Assembly: GCA_032054765.1 (NCBI GenBank)
Contig: DAMBSC010000011.1
Span: 124,001 to 188,000, forward strand
Direction: 5' to 3'
DNA: 64,000 nt
Source: DFXE01 sp032054765
GTDB lineage: Bacteria > Bacteroidota > Bacteroidia > Bacteroidales > Tannerellaceae
Within the stretch, counting starts at the first letter, position 1, and every line of letters starts with the position of its first letter. The notes beneath the pieces are model-generated. The model ran no database searches, had not been told where the DNA came from, and saw only the letters and a program-made list of their open reading frames with translations. A program made the translations under genes and the position numbers. Below, one piece after another: positions 26,418 through 34,320 of the stretch.

Positions 26418-27716
26418 TTATTCGTCTCTTAATGCTTCTACCGGTTTTATGCGGCTCGCTGACCATGCCGGATATATAATAGCAAGTAATATGATTCCGG
26501 CGAGTATTAACCAGGGAGTGAAATTAGTTATAAGAAAACGGATGAATGTTTTATCGGGTAAATAATCACCGTATGACCAGGGGTATTTACCTATTGTTTC
26601 TATCAGACCGGCAGAAATGAATTGTATTTCTAAGATCATGGCGGGGAGTACAACTATACTTAAGAGGATAAGTCCTTCTACTATAAATAATCTTTTGATT
26701 CCTCCTTTATCAGAACCCATAGCACGACGAATACCTATCTCTTCCCTGCGGATATTTACCCTATACCAAAACGTTCCTAATATGCAAAGGGAGATACTAA
26801 TTAGAAAAAAGATCATTAAGGCAATGTGAGTACGAATGGTGTTAGTTACACCAAAGCTGTAATTTGTGTTTTTTTCTCTCTGTACAAGTGATGTGATATC
26901 TCTCATGTAATAATTACCGATACGAAGAGGACTACTCATCTGCTGTTTAAACTCTTTTACGAAACGAGAAGCTGATGTGTTGCTTTTGGTACGTATACCT
27001 ATGCGAGTATATTTATAGTTTGACTCATTGATCCTGCCCGGAAAGAATATTACACCATGAGGGCGGTAGTAACTAAAACGTTTAAGATCGTCTATGACAC
27101 CTATTATGCGATACTGATGAGGGTTTTCATCATTAGACTCAATAAGCTTCCCGATAGCGGATTCTCCGGGGAATAGTCTTTTCGCAACCATTTGGGTAAT
27201 GATAATAGCATTGGGATCGCCCCAGTCATAATCATTCATAGATATGAATTTCTTACCATTATTGACTGTATGTCGGAAAACTTTAAAATAATCTTCCTCC
27301 GGTATAATGGATATATGTTGAATTTCTGCTATTTTAGAAGTATCTTCTACACTTCTATATTCTCCACTCCTATTATCTCCTGATCCCGGAAGTGAGTAAG
27401 AACCTTGAGCTAATGCGATTGATTCTACATCAGGATGTTCCTTTATGCGATTAATGATTCTTCGGAAATTAGCCAGTCCTTTGTCGGGTTCCTCTTCTAT
27501 TTTGTTATATTCTGCATGGTTTTCAGGCAGAACCCACAGGCTTATCAGGTATGTGTTGTCCATATTCCGGTGAGAGGTAAGACTATTATTATACCCAAGT
27601 ACAAAAAAGAAATCGACCATATACCAAATCAGACAGAAAATAAATAGTAACTCCAGGACAATCCAGCTATTATTTTTTTTGCGATTTATTAGTTGTTTCC
27701 AGATAACTCGTAACAT
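26418..27716 (-). CDS. ABC transporter permease, FtsX/MacB type (pair 1, subunit B)
   Basis: I start this 432-residue permease at 27716 (MLRVIWKQLINRKKNNSW), matching its paralogue at 23752; an earlier in-frame start would add 17 residues overlapping the upstream gene. It has one N-terminal helix, a periplasmic domain (NAIIITQMVAKRLFPGESAIGKLI), and three C-terminal helices with NIRREEIGIRRAMGSDKGGIKRL and PAWSASRIKPVEALRDE. It lies 7 bp after subunit A. Confidence 0.9.
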   Translation of the reverse strand: MLRVIWKQLINRKKNNSWIVLELLFIFCLIWYMVDFFFVLGYNNSLTSHRNMDNTYLISLWVLPENHAEYNKIEEEPDKGLANFRRIINRIKEHPDVESIALAQGSYSLPGSGDNRSGEYRSVEDTSKIAEIQHISIIPEEDYFKVFRHTVNNGKKFISMNDYDWGDPNAIIITQMVAKRLFPGESAIGKLIESNDENPHQYRIIGVIDDLKRFSYYRPHGVIFFPGRINESNYKYTRIGIRTKSNTSASRFVKEFKQQMSSPLRIGNYYMRDITSLVQREKNTNYSFGVTNTIRTHIALMIFFLISISLCILGTFWYRVNIRREEIGIRRAMGSDKGGIKRLFIVEGLILLSIVVLPAMILEIQFISAGLIETIGKYPWSYGDYLPDKTFIRFLITNFTPWLILAGIILLAIIYPAWSASRIKPVEALRDE

Positions 27717-27723
27717 AGTTTGT

Positions 27724-29031
27724 CTACTTAGTGTTAAGTGAATAAATAATTTCACGGCGAGATACACGCCAGGCAGGAATAATTACTACCAGCAAATTTA
27801 GTACCAGACATATTCCGAGCGTAATACCAAATACGGTATAATTCATCAACATAGAAGGAGTCAATCCAACATCAATCCCTTCAGGTAGCGCATCTACGAA
27901 CACCTGTTTGATACCTATATGAATAATCCAGTCCCGAAAAAGATATATAATAGCATATGAAAGTAATAAGCCGGCAATACCACCTAATAGTGTAAATAAT
28001 AAATTTTCTGATATTAACTGATTCATTAGTGTCCGTCTTGGAGCTCCGAACACACGACGAACTCCCATCTCAGCCAATCGACGTTCCATTTGTGAATCGG
28101 CCATTCCGGAAAGACTGATTGCCGGCACTAATAGAAGAACCAAGAAAATAAGAACATATCGTAATATTATATTTGTGAAATTGATGGTTTGTCCCCCATA
28201 AAATCTAAAAATGGTTTGCCATTGACGGTCGGGCTGACCATTTACAGTGAATTTTATTTCGCCTAATGATGTGGAGTATTTGTTTAGATTTTCCTGAATT
28301 TCATTCTTTACTTTATTCATATCTTTTACAGAAGGGGATAGTATATAACCGGAAAAGTTTCCCAACGTGTTGCCGTAAGCTTCATTGAAACCCGAATTTT
28401 CAATATCCGGATGTACGGTATAGGGTATCCATAGTTGCGCAAATGTTTTATCAGCCACATAAGATAGATTTTTTACTACACCACAAATCCGATAGAGATC
28501 AAAGTCTAAACTGATGTATTTACCTACAACGTCTGTTGTCCCGAATACTTGTTGGGCAAATGAAGCGCTTATTACAACCGTTCGTATTCCCGACTGCATA
28601 TCGGCTTCTGTGAATGAAGTACCCTCCAGAAAGGAGAAATCAAAAACTTTCCAGAAACCGGTATCCACATATTTTGCAATAGTGGGTATTTGTTCGTCGC
28701 TATTATCAGGTTGAACAAAATTATTTTCCCATCCTCCATACACGGCAGATACAGCTTCAGCTGTCTGTAAAGGATAAATACATGATTTAATGAATTCTAA
28801 AGATAGATTACTATTGCCGGTATAGCCTTCTGCTGTTATTGTCTTTGCATATTCTATAGTTAATAAGCGATTCCGTCCTGATTCGGGATATATATTAGCT
28901 ATTCTAATATAAAAGACGATAGCTAATATCATTACTATAGTAATGGAAAGACCGGTTCCCATTATATAGATTAAACTGTAAAAGCGATTTTGCTTCAATA
29001 TCTGCCACGCTTGTTTGAAATATAGAACCAT
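27724..29031 (-). CDS. ABC transporter permease, FtsX/MacB type (pair 1, subunit A)
   Basis: This 435-residue permease starts MVLYFKQAWQILKQNRFYSLIYIMGTGLSI. It has an N-terminal helix, a MacB-like periplasmic domain (VVISASFAQQVFGTTDVVGKYISLDFDLYRICGVVKNLSYV) and C-terminal FtsX helices with QMERRLAEMGVRRVFGAPRRTLMNQLI and RVSRREIIYSL. It lies 8 bp after the ATPase gene and probably pairs with subunit B as a heterodimer. Confidence 0.9.
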   Translation of the reverse strand: MVLYFKQAWQILKQNRFYSLIYIMGTGLSITIVMILAIVFYIRIANIYPESGRNRLLTIEYAKTITAEGYTGNSNLSLEFIKSCIYPLQTAEAVSAVYGGWENNFVQPDNSDEQIPTIAKYVDTGFWKVFDFSFLEGTSFTEADMQSGIRTVVISASFAQQVFGTTDVVGKYISLDFDLYRICGVVKNLSYVADKTFAQLWIPYTVHPDIENSGFNEAYGNTLGNFSGYILSPSVKDMNKVKNEIQENLNKYSTSLGEIKFTVNGQPDRQWQTIFRFYGGQTINFTNIILRYVLIFLVLLLVPAISLSGMADSQMERRLAEMGVRRVFGAPRRTLMNQLISENLLFTLLGGIAGLLLSYAIIYLFRDWIIHIGIKQVFVDALPEGIDVGLTPSMLMNYTVFGITLGICLVLNLLVVIIPAWRVSRREIIYSLNTK

Positions 29032-29039
29032 AATCTTTA

Positions 29040-29705
29040 TTATTGAACTTGTCTTCCGTCGAAGAAGCGGATGGTGCGACTTGTTTGTTTTGCTTGATGT
29101 TCATTGTGAGTTACCATTACAATGGTACGTCCGTCTTCCTTGTTTAATTTGTGTAGGATATCCATTACTTCTATACCCATTTTACTATCGAGATTACCGG
29201 TAGGTTCGTCCGCAAGGATAATATTTGGAGTACCTACAATCGCCCTGGCTATGGCAACGCGTTGACATTGTCCGCCGGATAATTGAGTTGGGAAATGTTT
29301 CATACGGTGGCTTAATCCTACTTTTTCTAATACTTCCTGAGCCGCTTTCCGGCGTTTCGAGGATGAAACTTTCCGGTAGAGTAGAGGCAGCTCTACATTA
29401 TCCAATACGTTTAATGAATTGATCAGATGAAAGCTCTGGAATACAAATCCCAGTTGGTTATTACGGAATTTAGCCTGCTCTTTATCGTTCATATGAACGG
29501 TATTAATGCCATCTATCTCTACTTCTCCTGAGGTTGGTGCATCTAAGAGGCCCATAATATTAAGTAAAGTGGATTTTCCGCAACCGGATGGTCCCATAAC
29601 GGAGAGAAACTCTCCTTTTCTTACTTCCAGATTTACATTTTCTAATGCTACCGTTTCTATCTCTTTTGTACGATAGATCTTTTCCAAGTTTGTTAGTTTG
29701 ATCAT
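29040..29705 (-). CDS. ABC transporter ATP-binding protein (LolD/MacB type)
   Basis: This 221-residue ATPase has Walker A GPSGCGKST, the Q-loop FVFQSFHLI, signature LSGGQCQRVAIARAI, Walker B IILADEPTGNLD, and the H-loop MVTHNEH. It belongs to the LolD/MacB/FtsE branch that energises FtsX-type permeases. I chose the ATG at 29705 (MIKLTNLEKIY) over a TTG three codons earlier. It is the only ATPase in the cluster, so it probably serves both permease pairs. Confidence 0.94.
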   Translation of the reverse strand: MIKLTNLEKIYRTKEIETVALENVNLEVRKGEFLSVMGPSGCGKSTLLNIMGLLDAPTSGEVEIDGINTVHMNDKEQAKFRNNQLGFVFQSFHLINSLNVLDNVELPLLYRKVSSSKRRKAAQEVLEKVGLSHRMKHFPTQLSGGQCQRVAIARAIVGTPNIILADEPTGNLDSKMGIEVMDILHKLNKEDGRTIVMVTHNEHQAKQTSRTIRFFDGRQVQ

Positions 29706-29717
29706 GATTGTCAATCT

Positions 29718-30962
29718 TTATTTTAGTTTGATTTTACTTTTTTCTTTATAATTGCTCATATCGGATACTATAACTTCATCTCCCTCTTGTAGTCCGGTTA
29801 CAACTTCTACATATTCAAAATTACTATCTCCGAGTTGGACTTTACGTTTTATAAGTTGGTCGCTATTGATAACAAATAATTCATATTCTCCTTTACCCAC
29901 ATAATATGAGGAATTCGTTATACGTAATACATCATCTTTTATTGCGTTCATTACATAGACATCCGTTTTTAAGCCCGAACGTAAACGATAATGGTTATCC
30001 TCCTCTAATTGTACGGTAAAGGAGATTACACCATTTTTAGACAAAGGAGTTACATCACTTACAATTCCATTCAGTTTGTCATTACCTATTTTTACAACAG
30101 CTTTACTACCTGGTGCTATTCGATCACCATACGTATCGGCTATTTCACCTTCAATTTTAAAATGAGTAAGATCTGATACAATAGCTACTCTACTGCCTTG
30201 CTGGATCTGAGCTCCCACTTCATTATTTACATAAGTAAGAATTGCTTTACGAGGTGAACGGATTTGTGCGTCATCTAATGTCCGTTTTGTTTCAGCCAAA
30301 CCTTTACGGAAAATACTTAATTCAAGTTCTTTTACTTTTAATTCGGCTTCTGCCAAGGCTTGTTCATTTTTATATTTTTGTTCTTCTTCATTTAGTTGTA
30401 ATTGACCAACATTATAGCTTAACTCTGTCTGCCTGACTTTGTCGGTAGTCCCTGCTCCCAGACTATCAAGATAACGTTCGTTGCGAAGTTCTACCTCTTT
30501 TCTGTTTAATTCCATACGTGAAACTTTTAATTTCATTTCCATCTCTGAAAGTTTACCTTGATTAGTTACACGTAATTGTTCTAACTGTAAACGTTTCATT
30601 TGTTCTTCATCCAACAATTTGTTATAATTGGTCTCTGCACTTTGTAAATCTAACTTTAAGATAGGTGTTCCTATATCGACCGAATCTCCACCTTTTTTAT
30701 AAATCTCGATAATGCGAGAATTAATCGGAGAATTAATAATCTCTTCAAAGGCCGGTACAACTTTTCCTGATGCGCTTACTGATACTTCTATGACTCCCCG
30801 ATCTACAGTTGAAATAGTAATGTCTTTTCGGTATAATCTGGTCTGCATAATGGAAATAAGGACACTTATAATAATAACAAAGATGCCTAATCCAATCCCA
30901 ATTTTTAGTATTTGTTCGCGTAGCTTCTTTCTCTTTATTGCTTTTGGAATTTCTCTATCCAT
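29718..30962 (-). CDS. HlyD/MacA-family periplasmic adaptor
   Basis: This is the membrane-fusion protein of the ABC cluster, 414 residues from 30962 (MDREIPKAIKRKK). It has an N-terminal anchor helix at about 18-42 (KIGIGLGIFVIIISVLISIM) and a lipoyl-like half motif (VSASGKVVPAFEEIINSP). A long coiled coil at about 100-215 is rich in E, K, L and Q. The second lipoyl half and beta-barrel (RSPRKAILTYVNNEVGAQIQQGS) and a C-terminal domain (VVTGLQEGDEVIVSD) follow. No TolC gene lies in this cluster; the channel may come from another locus. Confidence 0.92.
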   Translation of the reverse strand: MDREIPKAIKRKKLREQILKIGIGLGIFVIIISVLISIMQTRLYRKDITISTVDRGVIEVSVSASGKVVPAFEEIINSPINSRIIEIYKKGGDSVDIGTPILKLDLQSAETNYNKLLDEEQMKRLQLEQLRVTNQGKLSEMEMKLKVSRMELNRKEVELRNERYLDSLGAGTTDKVRQTELSYNVGQLQLNEEEQKYKNEQALAEAELKVKELELSIFRKGLAETKRTLDDAQIRSPRKAILTYVNNEVGAQIQQGSRVAIVSDLTHFKIEGEIADTYGDRIAPGSKAVVKIGNDKLNGIVSDVTPLSKNGVISFTVQLEEDNHYRLRSGLKTDVYVMNAIKDDVLRITNSSYYVGKGEYELFVINSDQLIKRKVQLGDSNFEYVEVVTGLQEGDEVIVSDMSNYKEKSKIKLK

Positions 30963-31001
30963 TATAATAATTATTTTCATCAGATAAAGCAAAGCATGTG
31001 C

Positions 31002-31009
31002 CAAAGATA
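31002..31009 (-). promoter_or_regulatory. Candidate -7 box for the ABC cluster
   Basis: The minus strand reads TATCTTTG, a full match to TAnnTTTG, 39 bp before the adaptor ATG at 30962. No clear -33 TTTG. The rest of the divergent gap up to 31164 is AT-rich without other recognisable signals. Confidence 0.4.
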
Positions 31010-31164
31010 TAAATAGTTGATTATGTGATGAATTAATGTTTTTTTAATGTTCACTATCGGACAATGTGTTCATTTTTATTAAAAGCGGCTAAACCTTTTC
31101 AAAATTTGTTTGTTATAATAGTAGAGATTTAACTATAGAAATAACGTTTTTCAAATTTGACATT

Positions 31165-32046
31165 ATGACAACAAACAAAACCTTATTAAGTGCGTTTGCA
31201 CTGTTGGCATTGATTTTTACAAGTTGTACAGTAGATGGTAAAGATTCAACGGATCCAAAACCTGAAATTGAGACTGACTTCCTTCCTAATGCAGATGTTC
31301 TGAGAGCATTTGATATTAAATTCCCAAATGCAAGAAATACAGTATGGACTACTAATAATTCATATTATGTAGCAGATTTTACAGAAAATGGTTCTACAGT
31401 TAATGCATGGTTTGATCAGAAATCAACCTGGTACTTAACAAAGTCCTCTGTTTCTTCCAGTAGTTTACCAAAAGATGTTTCCGCAACTTTCTCAAAAAGT
31501 TCATACGCAACATGGAATGTTAGTACTACCAACATTTTGGAACGAAAAGATATGGGTAGTATTTATGTAGTGGGTGCATCCAATGATGTAGAAGATGTAA
31601 ATCTTTATTATTCAAAATACGGTGATTTAATAAAAGCAGTAGGTAATGCCAAAACATATGTGGATAAGCCTGTTACTGTACCAGCCGAAGTAAGTACATT
31701 GATTTCTAATATTTTTACAGGTCCTCAAATTATTGATATGTGGAATGATGCTACAGGAATAAAAGTTTGTGTTATAGATAATAATGAATATAAAATTGCA
31801 GCATTAGATAGTGATTATGATTGGATATGCACAATTATAAATTTGACAGAAGAATTAGTGCCGGAAAGAGTTCTGGATAGTTTCCAGTCATCTGAATACG
31901 GTGTATATCACATTGACGATATCAAGCAAATGACAAATAATGAAGATATATCTTATTTGTTCTATTTTAAAAACATTGATAAGAATAAAAATGCAGTTGC
32001 TACACTCAAAGAGTCAGGAAGTTTTAAGAGTGTTTTGTCATATTAA
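31165..32046 (+). CDS. PepSY-like (DUF2874) lipoprotein
   Basis: This 293-residue protein has a lipoprotein signal ending FTSC (Cys21). It carries two repeats of the PepSY-like/BLIP-like fold found in Bacteroidetes periplasmic proteins: ADVLRAFDIKFPNARNTVWTTNNSYYVADFTENGSTVNAWFDQKSTWY at about 44-92, and further strands with GSIYVVGASNDVEDVNLYYSKYGDLIKAVG. The family is small, secreted and of unknown function, often next to signalling or envelope genes. It is transcribed divergently from the ABC cluster and is followed by two hairpins. Confidence 0.82.
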   Translation: MTTNKTLLSAFALLALIFTSCTVDGKDSTDPKPEIETDFLPNADVLRAFDIKFPNARNTVWTTNNSYYVADFTENGSTVNAWFDQKSTWYLTKSSVSSSSLPKDVSATFSKSSYATWNVSTTNILERKDMGSIYVVGASNDVEDVNLYYSKYGDLIKAVGNAKTYVDKPVTVPAEVSTLISNIFTGPQIIDMWNDATGIKVCVIDNNEYKIAALDSDYDWICTIINLTEELVPERVLDSFQSSEYGVYHIDDIKQMTNNEDISYLFYFKNIDKNKNAVATLKESGSFKSVLSY

Positions 32047-32053
32047 AACGAAC

Positions 32054-32090
32054 AAGGTAACAGGAAGAAAGCAACGCCTTCTTGTACCTT
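32054..32090 (+). terminator. Hairpin after the PepSY-like gene
   Basis: AAGGT plus ACAGGAAG (32054-32067) pairs with CTTCTTGT plus ACCTT (32078-32090), with one bulged base, a 10-nt loop and a TTTT shortly downstream. It lies 8 bp after the stop codon. Confidence 0.5.
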
Positions 32091-32119
32091 ACTTTTCATC
32101 AATCAACACACACTTATCA

Positions 32120-32159
32120 GGTACCTACCCGTATTGTTACGCGTAGGTACCGTTTTTTA
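32120..32159 (+). terminator. Intrinsic terminator after the PepSY-like gene
   Basis: The 9-bp stem GGTACCTAC/GTAGGTACC (32120-32128 with 32143-32151) is followed by G and a run of six T. Confidence 0.85.
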
Positions 32160-32238
32160 TATTGAGCATTCAATATATTTAAATTTTCATTATATATTTG
32201 TTTTGAGTTTAAATATATTGAAAATCACAATACTGTTT

Positions 32239-33165
32239 ATGAAAAAAAGTTTCATTTTAATATTTCTCGGTTTTACTGTATTTTCTATTCAGGCTCAGTT
32301 TGTTAATTATCAAATAACGAAAGGTTTTTCTCCAAAGAACGATATTCGTACAATCGTTTTTGATGAATCAGAAGATCTATATGTTGGTACCTATGCAGGT
32401 ATATATAAGTATGAAAATAGTATATGGCTGCTTTGTTCTCCGGAAGAATATTATCTGGAATCGTTCTTGATTGATAAGGATAACAGAATATGGGTCAGTG
32501 GTTGGGGTAGTGGTGTTTACCGGTCAGATAGTAACAAGCAGTATTATGAACGAATTTATGATATCCCGACTTCAGCCAATATTCTCTTGAGAGATAAGAA
32601 AGAACAAATTTGGGCAGGATTATGGGCCGGAGGATTGTTCATGTATAATGCTTCCGGTTGGTCAAAGTTCGTAGCTGAAGAGAATAGTCTGGCAGACAAC
32701 TCTGTTATGGCCCTTGCTTATGACTCTTCAAACAATTTGTGGGTTGGTACTTATGGGGGATTATCTGTATATGATAGTAATCAATGGACTACATATACTA
32801 AAGAAGAGAGTGATTTGCCCGATAATATTATATATGCGTTGGCTATAGGTAAAAATGACAGAGTGTGGGTCGGTACCTGTAATGGATTGGTTCTTATAAA
32901 CCAACAACGAAAAATTGAGAAAGTATTTAATATGTCTAATTCTTCTATTCCCAACAATGTTATACTTTGCGTAGCAGAAGATGAGAATGGTACAATATGG
33001 ATAGGAAGTAATCGGGGACTCACTTCATTTGATGGAAAAAATTGGAAAACCTATACAATGGCTAATAGTAATATCTTGGAAAACAGGATACAGGAGCTTA
33101 GAGTTCATAATAATAAATTGTATGTAGGTACTAGTTTAGGATTATCAGTAATAGATTTAAAATAA
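32239..33165 (+). CDS. Secreted two-component-regulator-type beta-propeller protein (Reg_prop repeats)
   Basis: This 308-residue protein starts at 32239 with a signal peptide (MKKSFILIFLGFTVFSIQAQ); longer in-frame starts run into the terminator upstream. It consists of about six propeller blades with the repeat W.G...GL..YD...W..Y and NNLWVGTYGGLSVYD-like strands. This is the fold of the sensor domain in Bacteroides hybrid two-component systems, but there is no transmembrane helix, kinase or DNA-binding part. It is therefore a stand-alone exported propeller. It is 6 bp from the DUF4434 gene, so the two are probably one transcript. Confidence 0.85.
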   Translation: MKKSFILIFLGFTVFSIQAQFVNYQITKGFSPKNDIRTIVFDESEDLYVGTYAGIYKYENSIWLLCSPEEYYLESFLIDKDNRIWVSGWGSGVYRSDSNKQYYERIYDIPTSANILLRDKKEQIWAGLWAGGLFMYNASGWSKFVAEENSLADNSVMALAYDSSNNLWVGTYGGLSVYDSNQWTTYTKEESDLPDNIIYALAIGKNDRVWVGTCNGLVLINQQRKIEKVFNMSNSSIPNNVILCVAEDENGTIWIGSNRGLTSFDGKNWKTYTMANSNILENRIQELRVHNNKLYVGTSLGLSVIDLK

Positions 33166-33171
33166 GGGGAG

Positions 33172-34221
33172 ATGGACAGACGTAAATTTATACAAACAAG
33201 TGCATTAACGCTTGCATCCACACTAATAGCAGATGATTTATCAGCATTTGAATATAAGCGTAATCCGGCTATAAAGCCAATTTTAGGATCCTGGTTCGAG
33301 TTTTATCATCATAATAGGGTAGGAGCAAAGTATTGGAACCCCATACTGTTTGACTATACTGATGAACAATGGAGAGCTTTAGTAAAAGATCTTTATGAAG
33401 TGGGGATGGAGTATTTGGTATTGCTATCAGTCGCAGACAATGGAAGAACCTTTTATCCATCCAAATTACAGCCCCGATATGATCTTGGTTCTCCTGATCC
33501 ATTGGAGACCGTACTTACGGAGGCTGATAAATACAATATTAAATTCTTTGTGAGTAATGATTACTGGTCTGATTTCCGGGAATTACATAAGATGATGACT
33601 GATAAAGAAATTGCAGTATTAAGAGCAAAAGGTATGGAAGAGGTTGCCGAGAAATACTCTCATCATAAAAGCTTTTACGGCTGGTATTTCCCTAATGAAA
33701 CCGGATTGCATGATTCAATTGATGAAACAACTATTTCGTATGTAAATAGTTGTTCAAAGTTGGCTCGTGAGCTTACTCCAGGATGTACCAACCTTATTGC
33801 TCCTTATGGAATTAAAGCGATACGGTTTGACGATCACTATGTAAAACAGTTAGAACGATTAGATATAGATATCATAGCTTATCAGGATGAAGTAGGAGTA
33901 AGAAAAATAAAGGCAGGAACAGCCGGAAAATATTTTGAAGGACTATATAAAGTACATACAAAAGCTGGCCGGGCCAGATTGTGGGCGGATCTTGAAGTGT
34001 TCGATTTTGATGGCGATGTATATACCAGTCCGGCTATTCCGGCAGATTTTGAAAGAGTTCTTATACAAATGGAAGACGTCTCTCCTTTTGTTGAACATAT
34101 TTTAATCTATCAGTCCTGTGGATTGATGAATAGACCAGGCTCTATTGCCTCACTAAATCAACCTAAAGCCGAACAATTATATTCTGATTATGCTAATTGG
34201 TTGAAAAAGCAACAACGTTAA
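33172..34221 (+). CDS. DUF4434 (glycoside-hydrolase-like TIM barrel) exported protein
   Basis: This 349-residue protein starts MDRRKFIQTSALTLASTLIADDLSA, a twin-arginine-like signal with RRKF. The body resembles DUF4434 TIM barrels: ILGSWFEFYHHNR, WRALVKDLYEVGMEYLVLLSVAD, SHHKSFYGWYFPNE, IIAYQDEVGV, and LWADLEVFDFD. Acidic residues at strand ends (the E of WYFPNE and the D/E pair of YQDEVG) could be catalytic, as in related clan-A hydrolases. The substrate is unknown. Coupling to a propeller protein suggests a shared extracytoplasmic task. Confidence 0.82.
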   Translation: MDRRKFIQTSALTLASTLIADDLSAFEYKRNPAIKPILGSWFEFYHHNRVGAKYWNPILFDYTDEQWRALVKDLYEVGMEYLVLLSVADNGRTFYPSKLQPRYDLGSPDPLETVLTEADKYNIKFFVSNDYWSDFRELHKMMTDKEIAVLRAKGMEEVAEKYSHHKSFYGWYFPNETGLHDSIDETTISYVNSCSKLARELTPGCTNLIAPYGIKAIRFDDHYVKQLERLDIDIIAYQDEVGVRKIKAGTAGKYFEGLYKVHTKAGRARLWADLEVFDFDGDVYTSPAIPADFERVLIQMEDVSPFVEHILIYQSCGLMNRPGSIASLNQPKAEQLYSDYANWLKKQQR

Positions 34222-34244
34222 AATCAACTATAAGTTAGTTGATT
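34222..34244. repeat. Short inverted repeat between convergent genes
   Basis: The 9-bp stem AATCAACTA/TAGTTGATT has a 5-nt loop, directly after the DUF4434 stop. On the minus strand it is followed by TTTTAA and could end the RND operon transcript. It is weak as an intrinsic terminator. Confidence 0.45.
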
Positions 34245-34320
34245 CATCCCAAAAAAGACTTAACCTTCATATATACTCTGACCACGAAGATTTCTCCTAT
34301 TGGATTGTATTTATAATACT

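Noticed and set aside
32134..32238. Longer start for the beta-propeller gene
   Set aside because: It would begin inside the terminator stem; a normal signal peptide starts at 32239.
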